A model generated the notes under the pieces. It did no database searches. It was not told the DNA's origin and saw only the letters and a list, made by a program, of their open reading frames with translations. A stretch of 64,000 nt of DNA from UBA668 sp041394605. GTDB lineage: Bacteria; Actinomycetota; Acidimicrobiia; Acidimicrobiales; Ilumatobacteraceae. Of the stretch, positions 42,514-49,897 are shown piece after piece; the first letter of the stretch is position 1; each line of letters starts with the position of its first letter. The stretch covers positions 1 through 64,000 of the forward strand of contig JAWKHX010000013.1 in the NCBI GenBank assembly GCA_041394605.1. Direction: 5' to 3'. Made by a program: the position numbers and the translations under genes.

Positions 42514-43518
42514 TCAGCGGTAGTAGCCCACCACGTCGATGATGAAGTGCGTGGTCGACCCCGGCTGACCGCCGATGAACACCGACACCCGACGCAAGCT
42601 GTCCAGCTTGGCGACGCTGGCGTTGGCGACGGAGGTGACGTTGGCCGTCCAGTTGATCGCCGAGCCCCCGTACGTGGAGGCGCCGCCCGGCTCCACGGCG
42701 AGGAAGCCCTGACCGGTCGCCTGCGTGAGGGTGAGGTTGTAGGCGATGGCCGTGGCGCCGGCAGGCACCACGTCGGCGGTGGTGACGAGCCCGGTGTCCA
42801 GCGCGCGCTGGTCGTCGCAGTAGACCAGCCGCGACGCGTTGCCGACCACCATGGACCCCTTGGTGACGTTGGGCAGGATGTTGTTCCACCGGCTGTCGTA
42901 GACCCGGGCGGTGGCGATCGGATGGAACGAGCCGGCGGTCTCCACCGCGGCGACCTTCCTCCAGGTGCCCGGGTTGCCGGCCGTGACGCAGAACCACAGC
43001 GCGTTGCCGGTGACGGCCACCTCGCCGACGCTGTGGGTGGCCGACACGGCCGGCCCGGCGTCGAAGCCCTGGCTGAGGTACAGCTGGGCGCGGCCGCCGG
43101 TGGCCGCGATCGCGTAGCCGTTGGTGCCGTTGACGCTGGCGTCCACCCCGCGGGCGTTCGTGCCGGCAACGTCCGCGCGGGCCTCCAGCCCCGTGCCCGC
43201 CGAGGAGTTGACCGCCATCACCGTGCTGGCCAACTGGTTCGAGTTGGTGACCCGCAGCGTGAAGAGGCTGCTGCTGCCGCTGAGCTCTGTCTCGTCAGCG
43301 CCGGCGTTGTTCGTGTTGCCGTACTGCATGGTGCCCGTGGTGGCCTCAGCGGCCCCCGTCCCCGCAACCACCGCAGCCGCGGCACCGACGGCCGCCGCAC
43401 CGCTCAGCCGCAGCAGGTGGCGGCGTGAGGTGAGGCGTTGCTGCAACTCACCCAGCTGCTCCTCGGTGTCGGCCAGCCGGCGCCGGAGCGCGACGACATC
43501 GTCTACTTCATCGTGCAT
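42514..43518 (-). CDS. Tat-exported surface protein with coiled-coil N-terminus
   Basis: The 334-residue protein opens with a cytoplasmic-looking coiled coil (VALRRRLADTEEQLGELQQRL). A twin-Arg signal (SRRHLLRLSGAAAVGAAAAVVAG) follows, then a beta-rich mature part with many Asn/Gly/Ala. The C-terminal ~120 residues ('VYDSRWNN', 'GATAIAYNLTLTQATGQGFLAV', 'THFIIDVVGYY') match the repeat type found three times in the adjacent secreted peptidase. GGGAGG lies 7 bases before the ATG. A coiled coil ahead of a Tat signal is unusual. It may be a surface adhesin or collagen-tail-like protein; function unknown. Confidence 0.72.
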   Translation of the reverse strand: MHDEVDDVVALRRRLADTEEQLGELQQRLTSRRHLLRLSGAAAVGAAAAVVAGTGAAEATTGTMQYGNTNNAGADETELSGSSSLFTLRVTNSNQLASTVMAVNSSAGTGLEARADVAGTNARGVDASVNGTNGYAIAATGGRAQLYLSQGFDAGPAVSATHSVGEVAVTGNALWFCVTAGNPGTWRKVAAVETAGSFHPIATARVYDSRWNNILPNVTKGSMVVGNASRLVYCDDQRALDTGLVTTADVVPAGATAIAYNLTLTQATGQGFLAVEPGGASTYGGSAINWTANVTSVANASVAKLDSLRRVSVFIGGQPGSTTHFIIDVVGYYR

Positions 43519-43596
43519 GGTTGCACCTCCCGTTGCCGGGCAGCGTAGGCGGCGTGGCAGCGGGGTCGGGTGAGGGCCCCACGGTGAGGGCCCGCG

Positions 43597-44439
43597 TCAG
43601 GACGCGTTGTAGCGCTGCGCGGGCAGCACCCGGTTCAGCTCGGCGCCGAGCAGGGCCACCATGGAGTGCAGGCTGAGCCACGTGATCAACCCGATCACCG
43701 ACGCGAACGTGCCGTACACCGGCGAGGCATTGGCAATGGCCCGGCCGACCACGGTGGTGCCCACCAGCTGCAGCCCGGCGAACAGGAACCCGGCCACGAT
43801 GGCGCCGGGGGCCACCCGCCGCCAGGACAGTGGGGCCGCGCACAGCCAGCGGTAGGCGGCGGCGATGACCGCAGTGTTCAGCACCACCGCACCCACGCTG
43901 AGGAGCACCTTGTGCACCACCGCCAGCCCGGTCACGCCGACGAAGCCGGTGAGCACGGCGGCGCCGATCTGCGCACCGCCGACCAGCCCGATGCCCAGCA
44001 GCGAGCGCAGCCGGGTGTGCAGCAGGTTGCGGCGCTCGTCCAGCGGCACCTCGGCGACGTCGTCGAGGGCGGCCTGCAGCATGTTGAACGCCCGCATTCC
44101 GGCCCACAGGGCCAGCAGCAGGCCGATGATGAGCACCACCCAGTTGCCGGTGAGCGCCTCGGGCGCCGTCTGTACCTGCTGGCCGATGATGGGGATCCGC
44201 CCGAAGGCCGAGTCGATGATGCGCTCCTGCAGGCGGGGATAGTTCTGCAGCAGCAGCCCGAGGATGGTGGTGAACGCGAGCATCAGGGGGAACACGGAGA
44301 GGAATCCGTAGTGGGCGACGAGCGCGGCGTTCCGGCCGGTGCGGTGCTGGCGGAAGTGCTCGATGGCCCGCGCCAGGGTGTTCGCCGTCGCCGAGGAGCG
44401 CCGGGCGCGCAGGATGGTGGGGTGCTCCGTCCAGGTCAC
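43597..44439 (-). CDS. YihY/virulence factor BrkB family membrane protein
   Basis: The 280-residue protein has the YihY pattern: 'NTLARAIEHFRQHRTGRNAALVAHYGFLSVFPLMLAFTTIL', then six hydrophobic helices, including 'VVLIIGLLLALWAGM' and 'ASVIGLITWLSLHSMVALLGAELN'. Its function is not established in general (formerly misassigned as RNase BN). The GTG at 44439 is preferred over the in-frame upstream start at 44472. A TAGCCT box (reverse strand, 44447-44452) lies seven bases before it, giving a leaderless transcript. It is divergent from the LuxR-type regulator. Confidence 0.85.
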   Translation of the reverse strand: MTWTEHPTILRARRSSATANTLARAIEHFRQHRTGRNAALVAHYGFLSVFPLMLAFTTILGLLLQNYPRLQERIIDSAFGRIPIIGQQVQTAPEALTGNWVVLIIGLLLALWAGMRAFNMLQAALDDVAEVPLDERRNLLHTRLRSLLGIGLVGGAQIGAAVLTGFVGVTGLAVVHKVLLSVGAVVLNTAVIAAAYRWLCAAPLSWRRVAPGAIVAGFLFAGLQLVGTTVVGRAIANASPVYGTFASVIGLITWLSLHSMVALLGAELNRVLPAQRYNAS

Positions 44440-44511
44440 GCCTTGCAGGCTACGCAAACGGCTGGTGGGCACCCGCCGCGACCTGCGCGTGGCGCGCTAC
44501 GTTGTGCCACC
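44440..44511. promoter_or_regulatory. Back-to-back leaderless promoters between yihY-like and LuxR-type genes
   Basis: The 72-base gap has a reverse-strand TAGCCT (44447-44452) seven bases before GTG 44439 and a forward TACGTT (44498-44503) eight bases before GTG 44512. Neither start has a ribosome binding site. Both fit transcription beginning at or next to the initiation codon. Confidence 0.5.
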
Positions 44512-47115
44512 GTGTCGGGACGGGACCACATCGTCGGCCGAGCCGCAGAAGTGGCGGCGGTGGAGGGCCACCTGGCGGGGCGCCGCGGGGCCATCCTGGT
44601 GGGCGCTGCCGGTGTGGGGAAGAGCGCCGTGGCCGAGGAACTGGCCCGTCGCGCCGCGGCTGCCGGCGACCATGTGGTGCGGGTGCGGGCCACCGTCGGC
44701 TCGTCCGAGTTGCCGCTGGGGGCGTTCAGCGCCTGGCTGGACCGCACCGAACGGTTCCTCACCCCGCTGGTGAACGAGATCCGTGCCCGGTTGGTGGAGC
44801 AGGCCGAGGGTCGCCGCACCGTGCTGGTGGTGGACGACGTGGATCTGCTGGACGACGCGTCCGGTGTGCTGGTGCATCAGCTGGTGAGCTCGGGCGACGC
44901 GGTCATCGTGGCCACGTTGCGTCAGGGGCGCCTGCTGCCCGGCGAACTGGTGGACCTCTACCAGCGCGGTGAGGTGGCGATGGTGGAGGTTCATCCGCTG
45001 GCGGAGGGCGACCTGCGCACGCTGGCCGAGACGCTGGTCGGCGCGCCGCTGTCCGACGCCACCCACGAGCGCCTCGGCGCGCTCACCCACGGCAATCCCC
45101 TGTTCGCCCGCGTACTGCTGGACGGCGCGGGTCGCCCCGACGAGCACGGCCACCTCGCCCTGCCCACGGATTCCAGCGCGCTCGTGGAGCTGGTGGGGTC
45201 GCGGCTGGTCGGGCTCGGTGATCTGCAGCGCAAGGCCCTGTTGCACCTGGCCTTCGCCGAGCCGTGCGGCCCTGGTGAACTGGCCTCCAGCGGCGATGCC
45301 GACGTGCTGGCCGACCTGGAGACCGCCGGCATGGTGGTCAGCGAACTGGACGGCAACCGCCTGGTCCTGCGCCTCGCCCACCCGCTGTACGGCGAGGTGT
45401 TGCGCAACTCCGCCACCCACCTGCAGCGCCGTGCGGTGCTGGCCACGCTGGCCCGCGACCTGCAGGCCACCGGGGCCCGCCGGCGGTCGGACCTGCTGAA
45501 GCTGGCCCGGCTGGGCGTGGACGGCAACGTCCCACTGCCCTCCGAGCTGGTCGGCCGGGCAGTGGTCGCCGCCTACTCCTCGGGCGACATGGTGCTGACG
45601 GAGCGCCTTGCCCGGCCGGAGTTCGAGCGCACCCGCGCCTTCCGCGTCGGCTGGGACTGGGCAAACGCCGCCTACCTGTTGGGCGATCTGGAGAGCGTGC
45701 GCACGTGCACGGCCCAGCTGCGCGAGGTGGCCACGGCCAGCGGCGAGCGGCTGGCGGGGGCGCTCATCGAGTCGCAGTCCGAGTACTGGTTGGCCGGCGA
45801 CTTCCCGCGGGCCCTGGCCATCATCGACGAGGCGCTCGCCGCCGAGCACGAGGACGACGGCGCGGGCTCCGTGCAGGTCACCCTGGCAGAGGTCGCCAGC
45901 AACCGGGCCCTGCTGCACACCAGTGCCGGCATTCCCCACGTGGGCCACGACGATTCGCAGGAACACGCCGCCGCCGACCTCAGCCCGGCGCAGGTGCGTG
46001 CCGCGTTGGCCCTGTCGGGCGCGCTCTACACGCTGGGACGTGGCCAATCGTCGCTGGCCGTGGTGGGCCGGGCAATGGATGCCTTCACTGCGATCGGCGA
46101 GGCCGGCGTGGCACTGTCGCGGCGCACGATGCTGGCCAACCGGGCGATCGCCCACATCGTCAACGGTGAGATCGACGCTGCGTTGGCGGACACCGACGCG
46201 GTGGTGCACGACGCGATCAGCGAGCAGCAACTGTCGCTCGGCTACCTCGTCGCCTCGGTCACCCAGTGCCTGGCCGGGCGGCCCAACCGGGCGGTGCCGC
46301 TGGTGGCCAAGGCCGGCGGGTGGTGGGCGCGGGGCAGCGCCGGCGGGCTGGCCAGCCGGTGGGTCCAGGCAGTCACCGCCTACGTGGCCGGCTCCAACGG
46401 CGACGTGGAGGCCGCGGCGAAGGCGCTGGCGGCGTTCGACGCCGACACCCACCCCAGCCGGATGCTGGACTTCCTGGCGGAACTGGGCCGGTCGCGGATG
46501 CACCTGGCTGCCGGCCGGCCGGAAGACGCCCGCCGGGCACTGCTGTCGGCGATCGCGGCCATGCAGCCCGCCGACCATGTGGCCGGCATGTTGTTCTGCG
46601 CGGCCGAACTCACCCGCCTGGGGCACGCCCGCGATGTGCAGCCGCTGGTGGAGGACCTCGTGCCGCGTACCGAGGGCCGCCTGTTCGCCACCGTGCTCGA
46701 GCACACGCGGGGCGCCGTGGCCGACGACGCCGCCGAACTGGCCGCCGCGGTGGACGCCTACGCGGAACTCGGCGTGCTGCCGATGGCCATCGACGCTGCG
46801 GCGCAGGGTGCCGACGCCGCCCGCCGCGATGGGGATCAGCGCGCCGCGGCCCGGCTGGTGCAGCGGGCCAACGATCTGCGCGCCCGCTGCGAAGGCGCCG
46901 TTCCCACCAACGCCGTGCTCGTGGACATCGGCCCGGTGGCGCTCACCCGGCGAGAACGCGAGATCGGTCTGCTGGCAGCCCAGGGGCTGGCCACGAAGGA
47001 GATCGCCGAGCGGCTGTTCATCTCGCCCCGCACGGCGGACAACCACCTCGGCAAGGTGTACGACAAGCTCGGCGTGCGCAGCCGGGTGGAGCTCACCCGC
47101 CTGCTGGCCAGCTGA
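44512..47115 (+). CDS. LAL-type LuxR-family regulator with N-terminal AAA/STAND ATPase
   Basis: The 867-residue protein has an ATPase domain with Walker A GAAGVGKS (~residue 33) and Walker B VLVVDDVDLLDD. A long TPR-like helical region (~370-780) follows. The C-terminal LuxR helix-turn-helix reads LTRREREIGLLAAQGLATKEIAERLFISPRTADNHLGKVYDKLGV. LAL/MalT-type proteins couple ATP and inducer sensing to transcription activation. The first translated base is probably the transcript's 5' end. Target genes are unknown; the divergent YihY-type gene is a candidate. Confidence 0.9.
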   Translation: MSGRDHIVGRAAEVAAVEGHLAGRRGAILVGAAGVGKSAVAEELARRAAAAGDHVVRVRATVGSSELPLGAFSAWLDRTERFLTPLVNEIRARLVEQAEGRRTVLVVDDVDLLDDASGVLVHQLVSSGDAVIVATLRQGRLLPGELVDLYQRGEVAMVEVHPLAEGDLRTLAETLVGAPLSDATHERLGALTHGNPLFARVLLDGAGRPDEHGHLALPTDSSALVELVGSRLVGLGDLQRKALLHLAFAEPCGPGELASSGDADVLADLETAGMVVSELDGNRLVLRLAHPLYGEVLRNSATHLQRRAVLATLARDLQATGARRRSDLLKLARLGVDGNVPLPSELVGRAVVAAYSSGDMVLTERLARPEFERTRAFRVGWDWANAAYLLGDLESVRTCTAQLREVATASGERLAGALIESQSEYWLAGDFPRALAIIDEALAAEHEDDGAGSVQVTLAEVASNRALLHTSAGIPHVGHDDSQEHAAADLSPAQVRAALALSGALYTLGRGQSSLAVVGRAMDAFTAIGEAGVALSRRTMLANRAIAHIVNGEIDAALADTDAVVHDAISEQQLSLGYLVASVTQCLAGRPNRAVPLVAKAGGWWARGSAGGLASRWVQAVTAYVAGSNGDVEAAAKALAAFDADTHPSRMLDFLAELGRSRMHLAAGRPEDARRALLSAIAAMQPADHVAGMLFCAAELTRLGHARDVQPLVEDLVPRTEGRLFATVLEHTRGAVADDAAELAAAVDAYAELGVLPMAIDAAAQGADAARRDGDQRAAARLVQRANDLRARCEGAVPTNAVLVDIGPVALTRREREIGLLAAQGLATKEIAERLFISPRTADNHLGKVYDKLGVRSRVELTRLLAS

Positions 47116-47133
47116 CCTACGGCCGGCTGGGTG

Positions 47134-47535
47134 TCAGGCCGGCCGCTCGCCCGCCACCACGGCCGGCCGTGCGGTGTGCACCCAGGTCATCACCGTGGCG
47201 ACGTCGTCCTCAGCGGTGCCGGCGTCGGTCAGCACATCCAGCAGGTGGGCGGCGAAGAGGCAGAACTGGCGGTGGGTGAGGTGCCGATCGTCGACGGCCG
47301 GTTGCGTTGCGGTCATCCCGTCCATCCCGGTCATCCCGGCCATGGCCGCTGGGCGGCCGAGGGCAACGGCCAGCACCCCGTGCAGCGGGCCTGCCGGGCC
47401 ACCGCCGGCGGCGGGGGAGAACAGGTGGGCCAGTTCCGGCTCGCCCTGCAATCGGGCCAGCAGCGCACCGGCCAGCGCGGCAAGTGCCGGGGCGCCACCG
47501 AGGCGGTCGAAGAGGGTCGGCGGGCCGTAGGTCAT
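47134..47535 (-). CDS. Truncated haemoglobin-like protein
   Basis: The 133-residue protein starts with the globin pattern 'TLFDRLGGAPALAALAGALLARLQGEPELAHLF', typical of group I truncated haemoglobins. It has a proximal-His candidate in 'DDRHLTHRQFCLFAAHLLDVL' and a final helix 'VATVMTWVHTARPAVV'. A Met/Gly-rich insert (AGMTGMDGM) sits in the middle. Such proteins bind O2 or NO and protect from nitrosative stress. It is divergent from the VOC gene, with a 19-bp inverted repeat in the intergenic region. The family call rests on pattern only. Confidence 0.65.
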   Translation of the reverse strand: MTYGPPTLFDRLGGAPALAALAGALLARLQGEPELAHLFSPAAGGGPAGPLHGVLAVALGRPAAMAGMTGMDGMTATQPAVDDRHLTHRQFCLFAAHLLDVLTDAGTAEDDVATVMTWVHTARPAVVAGERPA

Positions 47536-47569
47536 GAGGGCACTGTGCCCGCACGGTGGGTTTCGGCAC

Positions 47570-47588
47570 CTGAGTAGCCCTTACTCAG
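47570..47588. promoter_or_regulatory. Inverted repeat CTGAGTA-N5-TACTCAG between the haemoglobin-like and VOC genes
   Basis: Seven-base arms are perfectly complementary around GCCCT. The site lies 35 bases upstream of the haemoglobin-like start (47535) and 82 bases upstream of the VOC start (47670), a good operator position for the leftward gene. Confidence 0.55.
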
Positions 47589-47669
47589 TTTCGGGTGTGC
47601 CGGGTGGGCCGCCGGCTCGGCACAGGAATTCCGTGGCGTCGCCCGTCCCCGGGTCCTACTGTCCGCGCC

Positions 47670-48431
47670 GTGATCCGCTGGACGACGGCCTTCGTGGACA
47701 TGCCGCCCGCCTCGTTCGAGGCCGGGGTGGCGTTCTGGCAACGCGTCACCGGCACGGAACGTTCGGCGCCCCGCGGCCCGGCAGAGCAGTTCGCCACGCT
47801 CCTGCCTGGCGACGGCGACGGTTACCTGCGGGTCCAGCGCCACGACGGCGCGGCGCGCATCCACCTCGATCTGCACGTGGACGACGTGGCCGCCGTCGCC
47901 GCCGTCGCCGTGCGGCTGGGCGCTACCGAGGTGGCCGATCTCGGCTACCGCATCCTCCGCTCGCCCACCGGGTTCGTGTTCTGCGTGGTGCCCCACCGCG
48001 GGGAATGCGAGATCCCCGGCCCGGTGGCCGGCCCGGCGGGTGCCTGCCGGGTGGACCAGTTGGCGCTGGACATCCCCGCGGTCGCGTTCGCACCGGAGGC
48101 GCTGTTCTGGACGGGGCTCACCGGTTGGGCACGCCGCCAGGCGTCACGGCCCGAGTTCGAACTGCTCGAGCGGCCACCTGCCCTACCGATGCGCACCCTG
48201 CTGCACCGCCTCGGCCCGGCCGACCCGCGGCGTGACGCCTCGGCACATCTGGACATCGCCGGTGGCGAGCATGTGCGTTCGCTGGCCCAGCAGCACGTCG
48301 AGTGGGGCGCCGAGGTGGTGCGGGTCGAAGAGCACTGGACCACCCTGCGCGACCCTGCGGGGCTGCCGTACTGCATCACCCGGCGCGACCCGCTCACCGG
48401 CACCCTGCCGGCGTCGCGGCCCGCCGCCTGA
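47670..48431 (+). CDS. VOC (glyoxalase/bleomycin-resistance) superfamily protein, two domains
   Basis: This 253-residue protein is made of two VOC units. The first has 'RWTTAFVDMPPASFEAGVAFWQRVTG', with a His in 'IHLDLHVDDV' and 'YRILRSPTGFVFCVVP'. The second starts 'CRVDQLALDIPAVAFAPEALFWTGLTG', with 'AHLDIAGGEH' and 'WTTLRDPAGLPYCIT'. The His/Glu pairs fit a metal site, but the substrate is unknown. The GTG start is seven bases after a TACTGT box (47657-47662), another leaderless arrangement. Confidence 0.8.
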   Translation: MIRWTTAFVDMPPASFEAGVAFWQRVTGTERSAPRGPAEQFATLLPGDGDGYLRVQRHDGAARIHLDLHVDDVAAVAAVAVRLGATEVADLGYRILRSPTGFVFCVVPHRGECEIPGPVAGPAGACRVDQLALDIPAVAFAPEALFWTGLTGWARRQASRPEFELLERPPALPMRTLLHRLGPADPRRDASAHLDIAGGEHVRSLAQQHVEWGAEVVRVEEHWTTLRDPAGLPYCITRRDPLTGTLPASRPAA

Positions 48432-48465
48432 ACCAGCGGTCCGCTGCCCGACCGGCGGCCAACCG

Positions 48466-49029
48466 TCAGGCCATGTCGGCGAGGCGCTTGTCGGCCAGGT
48501 CGTGGCCGAGCATCACCAGCACGTTGGCGTCGCCGAGGTTGGCCGTGCCGCCCGTGATCCACGCCGGCGTCGGCATCGGGAGGACCTCCAACCCGCCCAT
48601 CAGCCGGCTGATCGACTCCGCCACGGCCTCCGCCCCCGGCTTGACGTAGATCCTGCTGACGTCCAGGTCGTCGTCGGGGCCGGCGCCGTTGGTGGCCCGC
48701 CGGGTCTCGAAGCCGAGCGCGGCCAACTCGTCGGTGAGCCGCCCGGCCGCACCGTTGACCCCGGACGAGTTGGCCACCTTGACGATGCCGCCTTCGGTGA
48801 TGATCGGCAGCGTCGTGGTGGTGGGCGGCAGGGTGGTGGTGGTCGTGGTGGTCGTGGTGGTGGTGCTCGTGGTGGTGGTGGACGTCGTGGACGTGGTGGC
48901 GACCGTGGTGGGCGTGCCCGTGTTGTACTCGCTGCGGCAGGCCACCAGCAGGGGTGCGGCAGCGACCAGTGCGGTGATGAGCGCGCAACGGCGAACGGCG
49001 CGTCGAAGGGGGGTGGAGGTAGTGCGCAT
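48466..49029 (-). CDS. Lipoprotein with LytR_C-type C-terminal domain
   Basis: The 187-residue protein has a basic N-terminus, a signal ending in LLVAC (lipobox), a poly-Thr linker and a C-terminal domain. That domain carries 'VKVANSSGVNGAAGRLTDELAALGFETRRATN', 'IYVKPGAEAVAESISRLMGG' and 'ANVLVMLGHDLA'. This matches the LytR C-terminal (LytR_C/CpsA-associated) domain found in actinobacterial envelope proteins. It probably acts in cell-wall polymer attachment or sensing; no catalytic residues are known. The start at 49029 gives a proper signal peptide; an upstream in-frame start exists at 49086. Confidence 0.78.
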   Translation of the reverse strand: MRTTSTPLRRAVRRCALITALVAAAPLLVACRSEYNTGTPTTVATTSTTSTTTTSTTTTTTTTTTTLPPTTTTLPIITEGGIVKVANSSGVNGAAGRLTDELAALGFETRRATNGAGPDDDLDVSRIYVKPGAEAVAESISRLMGGLEVLPMPTPAWITGGTANLGDANVLVMLGHDLADKRLADMA

Positions 49030-49090
49030 GGCTTCGTAACAGCCTGCCCAGCGGCGAGCGGCGATGCCAGTCAATCGGGATGCCAAGCTG

Positions 49091-49843
49091 ATGACGATGA
49101 TGACCGTTCGCGCGACGAACGATGACGACGACGGGCGACTGGCCGCGATCGCCGCCGAGGGTGGCTCCGCCGACGCTGATCCTGCCTACTTCGGGTTCGT
49201 TCGCCGGACGGGCAGCCTGCTGGCCGCTGTGGACGCGGACGGCGTGGTGCAGGGCTTCGGTGGCGCCGTGCCGGTCGGCGGCACGGTGGTGATGGTGTCG
49301 GACCTGTTCGTGGCCGCGGCGGCCAGGGGGCAGGGGGTCGGTGGGCTGCTGCTGGACGCGTTGCTGCGCGGCCGGCCGCTGGCCATGACCGGCAGCTCGG
49401 CCCATCCGGCCGCGCTTCCCCTCTACCGCCGCGCCGGGTTGCAGCCGCGCGGTACCGTTCGGTACCTCCGCGGCGCGGCGATGGGCGGAGGCGCGTTGCT
49501 GCCGACCACCGCGGTGTGGGCGCACGGTCGTGCGGATCTGGTGGCCCACTTCGCCGCCCGCGGAGCGGTCGTCGCCGCCGACGCAGTGTTCGAGAAGTCG
49601 GGCGCGGCCGGGGCGCCGGCGGTGATCCGGCGAGTGATCGACAGCGGCACGGCCGTGCTCGCCGCACTGCTGCGCGGCCTCCCGGCGGGAGTGGCGGTGG
49701 AGTGCTGTGTGCCATCCACGCACCCCGCCAGCGCCTGGTGTGACCGGCACGGCTTCGTCCAGTTCGACGAGGACCTGTGGTGCGCGACGAACGGCGTGCA
49801 GGCCGACCACCGGCTTGCCGTGGTGCACCCCGGTCTCTGGTGA
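49091..49843 (+). CDS. GNAT-family acetyltransferase-like protein
   Basis: The ~250-residue protein has the GNAT acetyl-CoA motif 'VSDLFVAAAARGQGVGGLLLDALL' followed by 'HPAALPLYRRAGLQPRGTVRYL'. A second half of similar length ('GVAVECCVPSTHPASAWCDRHGFVQFDEDLW') looks like a degenerate second GNAT unit. The start is uncertain: ATGs at 49064, 49091, 49097 and 49100 are all in frame, and none has a clear ribosome binding site. It is divergent from the LytR_C lipoprotein gene and upstream of the liv cluster. Acceptor substrate unknown. Confidence 0.75.
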   Translation: MTMMTVRATNDDDDGRLAAIAAEGGSADADPAYFGFVRRTGSLLAAVDADGVVQGFGGAVPVGGTVVMVSDLFVAAAARGQGVGGLLLDALLRGRPLAMTGSSAHPAALPLYRRAGLQPRGTVRYLRGAAMGGGALLPTTAVWAHGRADLVAHFAARGAVVAADAVFEKSGAAGAPAVIRRVIDSGTAVLAALLRGLPAGVAVECCVPSTHPASAWCDRHGFVQFDEDLWCATNGVQADHRLAVVHPGLW

Positions 49844-49897
49844 GCTGGCGCGGCTCCGGTCACGAAGCGGGCCCGCGGCTGGGCTACGGTGCGGCGA

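Noticed and set aside
48836..48900. Simple-sequence repeat (poly-Thr codons) as a regulatory or phase-variable tract
   Set aside because: Thr/Pro/Ser linkers of this kind occur in many exported proteins here; length-variable but not obviously regulatory.
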